Positions 8,504-16,559 of a stretch of DNA of 51,675 nt are shown here, one piece after another. The stretch covers positions 1 through 51,675 of the forward strand of contig NZ_JAOASI010000075.1 in the NCBI RefSeq assembly GCF_025210165.1, written 5' to 3'. Every line of letters starts with the position of its first letter. Position 1 is the first letter of the stretch. A program made the position numbers and the translations under genes. The notes below the pieces were generated by a model. The model saw only the letters and a list, made by a program, of their open reading frames with translations. It did no database searches and was not told the DNA's origin. Origin of the DNA: Tepidibacter sp. GTDB taxonomy: Bacteria > Bacillota > Clostridia > Peptostreptococcales > Peptostreptococcaceae.

Positions 8504-9378
8504 TATTTTGATGACTCCCATCTTCCTAATATTCCACAAGGAAGAACTAGTCCTGTTTTAGTTATAGGTATTCCTATTTCTCCAGATGTTATATTTCCAT
8601 CGTATTTCTTACCTATAGATGATCTTAATATATTCTCTATAACCACTGGTGAGAATCCAGATGTATAAGAGTTTACAAGCATAAATAGTGGTTCATCAGA
8701 TAATACGTTCATGCAAAGTTCTATAAATTCATGTAATTTTTCTTCTATCTTCCAAACCTCTCCTCCAGGTCCTCTTCCATAAGATGGAGGGTCCATTATT
8801 ATAGCATCGTATTTTCTTCCTCTTCTTATTTCTCTTTGAACGAATTTAAATACATCATCTACTATAAATCTTACTTTTCTATCTCCAAGACCAGATAATT
8901 GAACATTTTCTTTAGCCCAATTAACCATTCCCTTTGAAGCATCTACATGACAAACCTCAGCTGCTCCTCCATAAGCCGATGCAACTGTTGCTCCACCAGT
9001 GTATGCAAATAAGTTAAGAACTTTTATAGGTCTATTAGCTTTTTGTATCTTACTTATTATCCAATCCCAGTTAGCAGCTTGTTCTGGGAATAACCCTGTA
9101 TGCTTAAATCCTGTAGGTTTTATGTAAAAAGATAAATCCTTATATTTTATAGTCCATTTTTCAGGCGTTTTCTTTTTATATTCCCATTCTCCTCCACCTC
9201 TATTACTTCTGTGGTAATGTCCATGTGGTTTTTTCCATAAAGACCATTCATCTTGAAGTGGCCATATTATCTGAGGGTCTGGTCTTCTTAATACATATTC
9301 TCCCCATCTTTCTAATTTTTCTCCATCTCCAGTATCTATTAATTCATAATTCTTCCATTCATTTGCAAGTAACATCAT
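8503..9378 (-). CDS. Class I SAM-dependent methyltransferase (COG1092/RlmI-like)
   Basis: A 291-residue protein. The SAM-binding motif I is VLNLFAYTGGATVA and motif IV is the DPPSYGRG typical of base-modifying enzymes that resemble 23S rRNA cytosine methyltransferases (RlmI/RlmK type). Substrate is therefore likely rRNA, but not proven. It lacks an obvious PUA domain and has its own N-terminal half, rich in Trp and Lys. AGGAGG lies 9-10 bases before the ATG at 9378. It is the first gene of a two-gene unit with the pseudouridine synthase, which starts inside its stop codon. Confidence 0.85.
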   Translation of the reverse strand: MMLLANEWKNYELIDTGDGEKLERWGEYVLRRPDPQIIWPLQDEWSLWKKPHGHYHRSNRGGGEWEYKKKTPEKWTIKYKDLSFYIKPTGFKHTGLFPEQAANWDWIISKIQKANRPIKVLNLFAYTGGATVASAYGGAAEVCHVDASKGMVNWAKENVQLSGLGDRKVRFIVDDVFKFVQREIRRGRKYDAIIMDPPSYGRGPGGEVWKIEEKLHEFIELCMNVLSDEPLFMLVNSYTSGFSPVVIENILRSSIGKKYDGNITSGEIGIPITKTGLVLPCGILGRWESSK

Positions 9379-9473
9379 TTATTTTTGACCTCCTAGTGTT
9401 TATCTTCAATTAAATTATTATATCTAATATAATATCCGTTTTCAACAAAAAATAAAAATTCGTCTTTTTAATC

Positions 9474-9594
9474 AAGTGAAACTTATCTTCAGGTGAAGTT
9501 TGTAACTCCATCTGAAGGTTAGTTGAACTTATCCAGAAGCTGTAGAGTTCTCATCTCCAGGATGGAGTCTTAGAACTCTTAGCTTTCGGATAAA
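9474..9594 (+). repeat. Dispersed repeat R1, copy A (full length)
   Basis: The largest part of the 342-base gap before ferritin. It runs from AAGTGAAACTTATC to AGCTTTCGGATAAA. The right half folds into a long hairpin: AGAGTTCT pairs with AGAACTCT and CTCCA with TGGAG, bounded by AGCT on each side. Copies occur at 17043-17172, 28856-28925 and 19296-19349. The rest of the gap is A/T-rich and must hold the ferritin promoter. Confidence 0.8.
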
Positions 9595-9720
9595 TTTATT
9601 TTTGATAGTTTGAAATATAACTATTCTGTGTATATATTTTAATATATAATTGTATTGAATATATTAATTTTTCCAGGGTAAATTATATAAAGAATGTAAA
9701 TTTTAAAAGGAGGTATTTTT

Positions 9721-10233
9721 ATGGGCAATAAAAGAATAATTGATGCACTTAATGCTCAAGTTCAAAAGGAATTTTATTCACAGTATCTATACATAGCTAT
9801 GGAGGCTTATTGTGCAGATCAAAATTTAGATGGATTTTCTAACTTCTTTCATGTACAAGCTCAAGAAGAGCAATCTCATGCTTACAAAATATTCAACTTC
9901 ATAGGAAGATTAGGAGGATCAGTTGAGCTTGAAGCTTTAGGTAAGCCAAAGAATGATTTCGAATCTGTTCTTGAGGTATTTGAATTAGCTCTTAATCATG
10001 AAAAAAGTATAACTAAATCTATACATAATTTAATGGATATAGCTTTAGAAGAAAAAGATCATACAACTACAGCTTTTCTACAATGGTTCATAACAGAGCA
10101 AGCAGAAGAAGAAGAGTCTGTTGAAAAGATTGTTAAAAAGTTAAGACTTATGAACAATAATCCAGCAGGTCTTTTAATGATAGATCAAGAGTTGGGACAA
10201 AGAGTATTCAATCCAATACCACTAGATGCATAA
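9721..10233 (+). CDS. ftnA: Ferritin
   Basis: A 170-residue non-heme bacterial ferritin, cytoplasmic, storing iron as a 24-mer shell. Ferroxidase ligands are readable: E17 in KEFYSQYLY, E50 and H53 in EEQSH, E94 in the HEK segment, and the later FITEQAEEE helix with the Gln/Glu ligands. Length matches the Ftn family (about 165-175). AAGGAGG precedes the ATG by 7 bases. The gene stands alone between R1 copy A and the terminator at 10241-10274. No Fur box was seen directly upstream, unlike the iron-linked operon at 7724. High confidence. Confidence 0.96.
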   Translation: MGNKRIIDALNAQVQKEFYSQYLYIAMEAYCADQNLDGFSNFFHVQAQEEQSHAYKIFNFIGRLGGSVELEALGKPKNDFESVLEVFELALNHEKSITKSIHNLMDIALEEKDHTTTAFLQWFITEQAEEEESVEKIVKKLRLMNNNPAGLLMIDQELGQRVFNPIPLDA

Positions 10234-10240
10234 TAGCATT

Positions 10241-10274
10241 AAAAAAGGAGATATTTATAAATGTCTCCTTTTTT
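10241..10274. terminator. Terminator after ferritin
   Basis: GGAGATATTTA pairs with TAAATGTCTCC (one G-T), with A6 before and T6 after, starting eight bases past the ferritin stop. Confidence 0.88.
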
Positions 10275-10302
10275 AATATACTATTCTTTGTTTTTAATAT
10301 GG

Positions 10303-10460
10303 GGGGTGTCTAAACTTTCTATAAAAATACCACTCATGCAACGATATTTTGAATACAACTAAAATTTTGCCTTATTAATAAGCCTAAAATTTACGAACTC
10401 CCTACGGTCAAACACGTAAATTTCTTAACGGATTATTAAACGATAAAATCTTCTACATAT
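10303..10460. repeat. Palindromic dispersed element R3, copy a
   Basis: An imperfect palindrome between ferritin and the EEP nuclease gene. The apical hairpin has arms AAATTTACG and CGTAAATTT around a loop that reads, on the minus strand, TGTTTGACCGTAGGGAGTT. Outer arms near 10361-10380 and 10430-10450 also pair. Its plus strand aligns for about 120 bases with the minus strand of R3 copy b at 11234-11437. Confidence 0.75.
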
Positions 10461-10468
10461 CTAGTTTA

Positions 10469-11164
10469 CTACACGTCAATAAATAAAGGCATGTGATCAC
10501 TTACCTTAATCCATTTCTTATAATTTCCTATTTCAAACTTTGATAAAGAGTTGCAAAATCTTTTAGATGCTAGTATATAATCAACATGATAAGGTTTTTC
10601 TATATTTTTTCTATGATAAAGTGTAGGTATAGATTCTTTTCCCTGCTCTTCATTATAATGTTGATGATATAAGCTTTTAATGTCTATATCGCCTAATTCA
10701 TTAAAAACATCACTATGATTCCACCATCTATCCCAAACATCCCAAATTTTGTTACTATTAAAATCTCCACCAATTATAATATCCTTGCCTCTTATCTTTT
10801 CTTTATTTAATTTCATATACTTCCACATCTGACCTATATACCCAAATGTAGGTGAATTAGCATGATGACACCATAGTCCTAACAAATCAAATTCATTGTT
10901 TACTCTACATGATATAAAATACTTAGTACCTCCACAATCCCATAAATTATCATCTAATTTATATTTACTAAATACCCCTAATCCTTTACTCTTATTATCT
11001 CCCACCCATATAAAATTAGGCATAAATAATTCAAATTCTTTTGTATATTTAACTAAATTAGGATTTTCGCATTCTTGGATGATTAGAATATCACAATTAT
11101 AACTTATCAATTCTTTATACTTCCTTCTAAAAGCTCCATTGCAATTCCATGACACAATACGCAT
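10469..11164 (-). CDS. Endonuclease/exonuclease/phosphatase (EEP) family protein
   Basis: A 231-residue metal-dependent phosphodiesterase-fold protein. EEP motifs appear in order: VSWNCNGAF at the N terminus, LIIQE (metal Glu), GGDFNSN, HVDYILAS and the C-terminal SDHMPL with the catalytic His. The sequence is much more divergent than the exonuclease III at 30205-30957 and may act on DNA, RNA or another phosphoester. It is cytoplasmic, with no signal peptide. AAGGAGG lies 6 bases before the ATG. It is flanked on both sides by inverted copies of the R3 palindrome, so it may have travelled with these elements; base composition gives no further hint. Confidence 0.85.
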   Translation of the reverse strand: MRIVSWNCNGAFRRKYKELISYNCDILIIQECENPNLVKYTKEFELFMPNFIWVGDNKSKGLGVFSKYKLDDNLWDCGGTKYFISCRVNNEFDLLGLWCHHANSPTFGYIGQMWKYMKLNKEKIRGKDIIIGGDFNSNKIWDVWDRWWNHSDVFNELGDIDIKSLYHQHYNEEQGKESIPTLYHRKNIEKPYHVDYILASKRFCNSLSKFEIGNYKKWIKVSDHMPLFIDV

Positions 11165-11233
11165 ATATACCTCCTTATCTAATCACTGATTCTAAAATAA
11201 TAATACCATATAAATGAAATTTTAGAATATATG

Positions 11234-11437
11234 TAAAAATGATGCTCATTTAAATGTTAGCTAATTTTGGTTAATATTTTTCTATAAAACTTAGACTGAG
11301 GTGTTTAAATATCCGTTAAGAAACTTCATTGTTTGAGCATAGCGAGTTTATGAAGTTTTAGGATATTTAATAAGGCTCAGTCTATAGTTTTATAAAAATA
11401 TTGCCTAAGTAGCGGTATTTAAATGAGTATCATTTTT
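11234..11437. repeat. Palindromic dispersed element R3, copy b
   Basis: A 204-base imperfect palindrome filling most of the 384-base gap before cotJA. Outer arms are AAAAATGATGCTCATTTAAAT (11234-11254) and its near complement (11417-11437). Further in, TAGACTGAG pairs with CTCAGTCTA and TTAAATATCC with GGATATTTAA. The apical stem is AAACTTCAT/ATGAAGTTT around TGTTTGAGCATAGCGAGTT. Arms differ from copy a but still pair. Confidence 0.85.
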
Positions 11438-11548
11438 CGCTTAGAAACCTAACCTTATTTAATTCCCCTTATCTTTTAACATACAAGAACCTTTTTAAGA
11501 ATATTTTATAAAATAATATCAAGGACATTCTTAAGGAGGTTAATATAA

Positions 11549-11692
11549 ATGAAACTAGCAAGACCGTATGTATGCATACAAAAATACATGTACATGTACC
11601 CTTTAAACAAAGGATTTAAAAAAGGAACTATTTTTCCTGAACTTTACAAACCATATAAAAAAGTTCCTCTTTCAAAAAAATCTTCTATGTAA
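11549..11692 (+). CDS. cotJA: Spore coat-associated protein CotJA
   Basis: A 47-residue protein, first gene of the cotJ operon. The start LARPYVCIQKYMYMYP and the segment KKGTIFPELYKPY are characteristic of CotJA, which joins CotJC in the inner spore coat. AAGGAGG lies 9 bases before the ATG. Usual CotJA proteins run longer. Here the frame enters repeat element R2 copy a near residue 37, and the last residues, KVPLSKKSSM, and the stop are read from the repeat. The mother-cell sigma-E type -10-like CATACAA at about 11480 is a weak candidate promoter. Confidence 0.85.
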   Translation: MKLARPYVCIQKYMYMYPLNKGFKKGTIFPELYKPYKKVPLSKKSSM

Positions 11693-11770
11693 ACTTTTTT
11701 GAAACTCATAACGAAAATTATATTTATCTACAACTTAAAAAAGAATATAATTTCCTATTCGTTATAAAAA
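11657..11770 (+). repeat. Dispersed repeat R2, copy a, inside the cotJ operon
   Basis: A 114-base element beginning AAAAAAGTTCC, with the shared core CTTTTTTGAAACTCATAACG, and ending TTCGTTATAAAAA. Two hairpins can form: AAAAAAGTT with AAACTTTTTT, and ATAACGAAAATTATATT with its complement near 11742-11765. It starts inside cotJA codons and ends 25 bases before cotJB. Confidence 0.85.
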
Positions 11771-11794
11771 GAAATCAGCTAGGAGGAAATAGTT

Positions 11795-12052
11795 ATGAAA
11801 GATATGTCTAGAAATGATTTATTAACCAAGATTCAACAAGTAGAATTTGCTTGTCTTGATCTTAACCTATACTTAGATACTCACCCAAAAGATCAAAAGG
11901 CTTTAATGGACTTTAACATGCTTGCTGAAGAAGCTTGTAGATTAAGAAAAATATATGAAATGAGATATGGTCCACTTACTAATTTCGGATTTTCATTAGC
12001 TAAATATCCATTTAATTGGATAAATGATCCGTGGCCGTGGGAATATCAATAA
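11795..12052 (+). CDS. cotJB: Spore coat protein CotJB
   Basis: An 85-residue protein matching the CotJB family in length and content: DLLTKIQQVEFACLDLNLYLDTHP at the N terminus, LAEEACRLRKIYEMRYGPL in the middle and a Trp-rich C terminus (FNWINDPWPWEYQ). In Bacillus it is needed for assembly of CotJA and CotJC into the coat. AGGAGG lies 8 bases before the ATG. The stop is 13 bases ahead of cotJC. Two-domain spacing from cotJA is enlarged by the R2 element. Confidence 0.95.
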   Translation: MKDMSRNDLLTKIQQVEFACLDLNLYLDTHPKDQKALMDFNMLAEEACRLRKIYEMRYGPLTNFGFSLAKYPFNWINDPWPWEYQ

Positions 12053-12065
12053 GGAGGATTATTTT

Positions 12066-12638
12066 ATGTGGATTTATGAAAAAAAATTACAGTATCCTGT
12101 AAATATTAAATCTAAAAATATAGAAATGGCAAAATATATAGTAACTCAGCTAGGTGGTCCAGATGGTGAATTAAGTGCAGCTATGACTTATCTTAATCAA
12201 AGATATACTATGCCAACTAATAAAGCAAAAGCTCTCCTTACAGATATAGGTAGTGAAGAACTTGGTCATGCAGAAATGATAGCTACTATGGTATACCAAT
12301 TATTAAGAGGAGCTACCCCTGAAGAGTTAAAAGAAGCAGGTCTTGGTTCTCAATATACACAACATGATCATGCTGTATTTCCTTGTGATGCAAGTGGTGT
12401 ACCGTGGACTGCCTCTTATATAGGAATTTTAGGAGACCCTATAACAGATTTGCACAACGACATGGCTGCTGAACAAAAAGCCCGTACAACATATGAACAT
12501 CTTATTAATCTTACAGATGATCCAGATTTAATAGATACACTTAAATTCTTAAGAGAAAGAGAAGTTGTACATTATCAAAGATTTGGTGAAGCTTTAATGG
12601 ATGTATATGACTTTAACGACTGCAAAAAAATATATTAA
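12066..12638 (+). CDS. cotJC: Spore coat protein CotJC, manganese catalase family
   Basis: A 190-residue coat protein of the Mn-catalase fold. I use the ATG at 12066, because AAGGAGG lies just upstream at 12051-12057; a longer frame from 12024 overlaps cotJB and has no such site. Di-manganese ligands are visible: DIGSEELGHAEM near the first helix pair and LHNDMAAEQKAR plus REREVVHYQRFGEAL in the later helices. It probably protects the spore from peroxide. It is the last gene of the operon, followed by the palindrome at 12637-12667. Confidence 0.95.
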   Translation: MWIYEKKLQYPVNIKSKNIEMAKYIVTQLGGPDGELSAAMTYLNQRYTMPTNKAKALLTDIGSEELGHAEMIATMVYQLLRGATPEELKEAGLGSQYTQHDHAVFPCDASGVPWTASYIGILGDPITDLHNDMAAEQKARTTYEHLINLTDDPDLIDTLKFLREREVVHYQRFGEALMDVYDFNDCKKIY

Positions 12639-12667
12639 ATAAGAGCTGTGATTCACAGCTCTTATTT
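12637..12667. terminator. Bidirectional terminator between cotJC and the GH18 gene
   Basis: A near-perfect palindrome, AAATAAGAGCTGTGA plus its complement around a single T, overlaps the stop regions of both convergent genes. Each side ends in TTATTT. Confidence 0.8.
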
Positions 12668-14206
12668 AATATATTCTATATTATATTTTAACATTCTATC
12701 AATTATAGTAGATATCTCTGCCCTAGTTAAATTTCTCTTTGGATAAAACATATCTCCTTCATAGCCTTTTAGTATATTCATACTACTCATATTATTTATA
12801 TAATCATATGACCACATATTATCATTTACATCATTGAAATTTATACTATCATTACTATGACTACTTTTTATAAGTCTACTTAACATTGCAGAAACTTCTT
12901 CTCTTGTTATAGGTTCATTTGGATAGAATTTATTTTCTTCTTTTCCATTGATAAGTCCGTATTTCTTAGCTAGCTCTATCTCATTATATGCCCAATACTC
13001 CTTTGATACATCATCAAAACTATTAGAATCTATATTCTCATCATCTATTTCAAGAAGTCTTGTTAAGATAACTGCTGCTTGAGCTCTTGTAAGATTATCA
13101 TCAGGAGCAAAATACATGTTTGAGATTCCATTCATTATTTTATTATCTATCATATTATTTATACTATAACTAGCCCAGTGATCATATATATCAACTAGAT
13201 ATTCACCCTCTAACCATCTTGAATAATAATTCCAAATGCTTTTATCTTCCTGGCCTAAACTCCAGCTTCCACTTCCTTTTAAATCGTATTTTTCTACAAG
13301 TTTTAGCTTTTCTATTATAGATTGTTCATTTTCATACCAATATATATATGTTCCATCATCTTTAGATACTGTAGCCTTTACAGATTTTGAACTTTCATCA
13401 AATATAACATCCGATGGATATTTACTTATAGCTTCTTCTATTCTTCTCAAACTAGCTCCATGTCCTCCATAAGAGTCTTCTTTTTTCCAATACCTTCCAT
13501 AAAATGGTATGCCTAGTATTACTTTATCGTTATCTACATATTTAATTAGCTGTGTTATTGAATTTTCAACGAATTGTATACTAGCAACAGGGCCTTCAGG
13601 TCCTCCTATATAACTTTCATCATATGCCATCAAAAATATATAATCACTATAAATAGCTAATTTTTCATAATCATAAGAACCATGCCATCCAGAAGTCCAC
13701 CCATTAGGATTTGCAGCAACTGCTACTGAAATTTCTTTATCTTCATCTATAATTTCGCTTAATATTCTTACAAAATCAGTATAATCATCTCTATCTTCAT
13801 CGGTAACATTCTCTATATCTACATTAACCCCATCTAAATCATATTTTTCTATAGCTTCTGCAATTTGATTAGCCAAATTGTGCTTATTAGAAAGAGCTTG
13901 TCTTCCTAATTCTCTATCCCAATGATTACTAATAAAGGGAACTACTTTTACCCCTTTATTATGCATATCCTTTATTAAGTATTCATCTAAAGTTTGAGTT
14001 ATTTTTAAGTTTCCATCCTCATCTATATCAAAATAACTGGGATAAACAGTATCTAGAGAATTATTAGTACTATTTACTGCATCTTGATACTTATACTTAT
14101 TCCCGAAATATACATAGCCTGTGTTTATTCTCTGTGAATAAGCTATATATTCAAAGCTCATAGCTAATATACAAATAGCAATAATGATTATAAACCTCTT
14201 CCTCAT
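12662..14206 (-). CDS. Surface GH18 glycosidase with three SLH motifs
   Basis: A 514-residue exported enzyme. Residues 1-24 form an uncleaved or cleaved signal/anchor segment. The GH18 TIM barrel spans about 27-330. Its active-site motif DGVNVDIE gives catalytic E132, preceded by the usual aspartates, and the LMAYDES and GIPFYGRYW strands are also typical. The closest functional types are spore-cortex or peptidoglycan N-acetylglucosaminidases such as SleL/YaaH, though no LysM is present. Three SLH motifs at about 338-388, 400-448 and 462-510 would fix it to the wall. GGGGG lies 9 bases before the ATG. It lies downstream of the sensor kinase gene but is separated from it by a terminator. Confidence 0.9.
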   Translation of the reverse strand: MRKRFIIIIAICILAMSFEYIAYSQRINTGYVYFGNKYKYQDAVNSTNNSLDTVYPSYFDIDEDGNLKITQTLDEYLIKDMHNKGVKVVPFISNHWDRELGRQALSNKHNLANQIAEAIEKYDLDGVNVDIENVTDEDRDDYTDFVRILSEIIDEDKEISVAVAANPNGWTSGWHGSYDYEKLAIYSDYIFLMAYDESYIGGPEGPVASIQFVENSITQLIKYVDNDKVILGIPFYGRYWKKEDSYGGHGASLRRIEEAISKYPSDVIFDESSKSVKATVSKDDGTYIYWYENEQSIIEKLKLVEKYDLKGSGSWSLGQEDKSIWNYYSRWLEGEYLVDIYDHWASYSINNMIDNKIMNGISNMYFAPDDNLTRAQAAVILTRLLEIDDENIDSNSFDDVSKEYWAYNEIELAKKYGLINGKEENKFYPNEPITREEVSAMLSRLIKSSHSNDSINFNDVNDNMWSYDYINNMSSMNILKGYEGDMFYPKRNLTRAEISTIIDRMLKYNIEYIK

Positions 14207-14305
14207 AACATACCCCCTTTAATATAGTCTCTGTACTATATATAGTACATACTAACTATACCTCCATTCAACAGGTAAGTAATGTATGATAATGAAATTT
14301 ATTAC

Positions 14306-14346
14306 AAAAAAAGTTATCCTTTTATTAAGAATAACTTCATTTTTTG
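14306..14346 (-). terminator. Terminator of the two-component operon
   Basis: On the minus strand AAGTTATTC pairs with GGATAACTT around an A/T loop, followed by seven T, just past the kinase stop. Confidence 0.8.
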
Positions 14347-14357
14347 CTATAGATTTT

Positions 14358-15779
14358 TTAAGTTTTACTTATAGGAATGCTTATTATAAATCTACATCCT
14401 TTACCAACATTGGTATCTAAATTTATATCTCCTCCGTGCTTTTTTATTATTGCCTTTGTTATAGCAAGTCCAAGACCTGTTCCTCCAGTTTTCGAATTTC
14501 TAGAAGAATCAGCTCTAACAAAAGGTTCAAATATATCTTTGACAGAGTCCTTCCTTATTCCTATTCCATTATCTTCAATATTTATAACAGCCTTATTATT
14601 TTCTTGGGAAACCTTAATCTTAATGGTAGATTCTTTCCCACTATATTTTATACTATTCACTATCAAATTTTCAATTGCTCTTTGCAAGTATTTATCACAT
14701 ATATTACACATTATATTATAATCAGGTATATCAAACTCATAATGCATATTATTTTCTTCTATTTCAAAAACATAATCTATAAGTAGCACTCTCATAAATT
14801 CACATATATCTTGTTTTTTTAATTCAATTTTATTATCATCGCTATCTATTTTTGACAACTCAAATAAATCACTTATAAGATTATTAGCTTTTTTACTGTT
14901 AGAAATTATTATATTTAAATATCTATTTTTAATTGATTCATCCAATTCTATATCAGAATATATAGTCTCAGAATATCCCATTATATTAGTTAGAGGGGTT
15001 TTTAAATCATGAGATATATCAAGTATTAACCTTTTTCTATTCTTCTCAGCTTTTTCTCTAAGAAATATTTCTTCTTCTATCTTCTTACTCATATTGTTTA
15101 TAGAATCCTTAAGAATGCCTAATTCATTCTTAGATTTTATATTAATCCTAGTATTATAATTCCCCTTACTTATTTCATTAACCCCTTTAACTAAAGCTTT
15201 AATAGGTTTTACTAAGCTTATAGAAGTCCATTTTGCATAAATAATTATTACCATCAGTAATACTAATACAAATATTGTAAATGTAACTTTAAATGCATTT
15301 TCTATGAATTTAATTTCCTGATTTGGAACAGATGCCAATAGAATATTTCCAGTTTTTTTAGAATAATAAACATCAAAGCTATTTGATTTTTCATTTATAT
15401 CCTCTGAATATCGATAGTAATAATAGTTTGGTATTATTATTTTATTAAATTCTTTTTGTTCATATACATATCCTTTTGTATGTACACTGTTGTACTCCTC
15501 TAGTACTTTTAGATTTTCATCTAATAACTCTACATATGAGGTATCTTTAATCCCCTCACTTTTACAAGCTCCATCAATTCCATACTCATATATATTTTCA
15601 TAAAGACTTTCCATATCTACATAATCTATAGTACCCTTATTGTGTTTTTGAATATAAAATGTTCCTCCAACAGAACTAAAGATCAATATAAATACAACTA
15701 TTACAAATAAAAATAAATAGTTTAAAAATAACTTTGTAGATATATTTATTTTTCTGAAAACATCAGGTATCTTAATCAT
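14358..15779 (-). CDS. Membrane sensor histidine kinase
   Basis: A 473-residue kinase. A first membrane segment (about 17-42) and a second (163-185) frame a 120-residue extracytoplasmic domain rich in Tyr. Then come HAMP (about 186-240) and HisKA with phosphoacceptor H257 in DISHDLKTPLTN. The ATPase domain has the N box (NLIVNSIKYS), G1 (DNGIGI), F box (FEPFVRAD) and G2 (GGTGLGLAI). All catalytic boxes are intact. It overlaps the response-regulator gene by 8 bases, so the pair is coupled. The signal is unknown. A PhoR/WalK-like relative in the cell envelope stress group is plausible. Confidence 0.94.
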   Translation of the reverse strand: MIKIPDVFRKINISTKLFLNYLFLFVIVVFILIFSSVGGTFYIQKHNKGTIDYVDMESLYENIYEYGIDGACKSEGIKDTSYVELLDENLKVLEEYNSVHTKGYVYEQKEFNKIIIPNYYYYRYSEDINEKSNSFDVYYSKKTGNILLASVPNQEIKFIENAFKVTFTIFVLVLLMVIIIYAKWTSISLVKPIKALVKGVNEISKGNYNTRINIKSKNELGILKDSINNMSKKIEEEIFLREKAEKNRKRLILDISHDLKTPLTNIMGYSETIYSDIELDESIKNRYLNIIISNSKKANNLISDLFELSKIDSDDNKIELKKQDICEFMRVLLIDYVFEIEENNMHYEFDIPDYNIMCNICDKYLQRAIENLIVNSIKYSGKESTIKIKVSQENNKAVINIEDNGIGIRKDSVKDIFEPFVRADSSRNSKTGGTGLGLAITKAIIKKHGGDINLDTNVGKGCRFIISIPISKT

Positions 15780-16467
15780 GACTTTTTTCCATCCTATATC
15801 CTATTCCTCTTATAGTCTTTATATATTTAGGCTTTTTAGGATCATCCTCTATTTTTTCTCTTAAATGGCTTATATGAACCATTATAGTATTATCATCTCC
15901 ATGATATATATCTTCCCATACTTTTTCATATATCTGCTTTTTAGTATATATGCATCCTATATTTTCCATAAATAATGCTAGTATCTTTAATTCTTTAGGA
16001 TTTAAATCTATATCTATATTATTCTTTCTAGCTATATAATTTTCAATATCTATACTTATACTTCCATTTATAATTACTTTGTTAGTATTATTTTGACCAT
16101 ACTCTATATACCTTCTAAGATGGGCTTGTACTCTAGAAATAACCTCTGCTATACTAAAAGGCTTTACTACATAATCATCAGCACCCAATCCAAATCCTAA
16201 AACTTTATCCGTTTCATCATCTCTTGCTGTTAGAAATATTATAGGAACTTTACTAGTTTTTCTTATTTTAGAAACAGTCTTAAATCCATCCATAATAGGC
16301 ATCATAACATCTATCATTATCAAATCAATATCATTTTTATAAAATAATTCTAATCCCTCTATGCCATTTGATGCTTCAATTATATTATATCCTTGATTAG
16401 ATAGACTAACAGATAATAAATTTCTTATATCCTCTTCATCTTCTACTATCAATATATTTATATTCAT
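15772..16467 (-). CDS. OmpR/PhoB-type response regulator
   Basis: A 231-residue transcription factor. The receiver domain has acidic residues at 10-12, phosphoacceptor D53 in MIDVMMPIMDG, T80 and K102. The C-terminal winged helix (about 130-228) has the usual NPKELKIL start and the ending KPKYIKTIRGIGYRM. It pairs with the kinase that starts inside its 3' end. AAAGGAG lies 9 bases before the ATG. Target genes are unknown; the SLH-GH18 gene downstream is a candidate by position only. Confidence 0.95.
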   Translation of the reverse strand: MNINILIVEDEEDIRNLLSVSLSNQGYNIIEASNGIEGLELFYKNDIDLIMIDVMMPIMDGFKTVSKIRKTSKVPIIFLTARDDETDKVLGFGLGADDYVVKPFSIAEVISRVQAHLRRYIEYGQNNTNKVIINGSISIDIENYIARKNNIDIDLNPKELKILALFMENIGCIYTKKQIYEKVWEDIYHGDDNTIMVHISHLREKIEDDPKKPKYIKTIRGIGYRMEKSHD

Positions 16468-16514
16468 ATGCTGACTCCTTTCTTAAGGTCTATACATATA
16501 ATTATAAATTATAA

Positions 16515-16557
16515 TTAAAAAATCTCCTATAGCAATTTATGCTATAGGAGATTTTTT
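16515..16557 (-). terminator. Terminator of ridA
   Basis: A perfect stem, AATCTCCTATAGC with GCTATAGGAGATT, around a 6-base loop. On the minus strand it follows the RidA stop; A/T runs on both sides could also serve the plus strand. Confidence 0.88.
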
Positions 16558-16559
16558 GT

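Noticed and set aside
12024-12065. Longer cotJC start overlapping cotJB
   Set aside because: The ribosome site at 12051-12057 lies inside this extension and points to the ATG at 12066. The extra residues are absent from CotJC proteins.
14436-14786. Plus-strand frames across the histidine kinase
   Set aside because: They are antisense shadows in A/T-rich sequence without ribosome sites; the kinase frame has all catalytic boxes.
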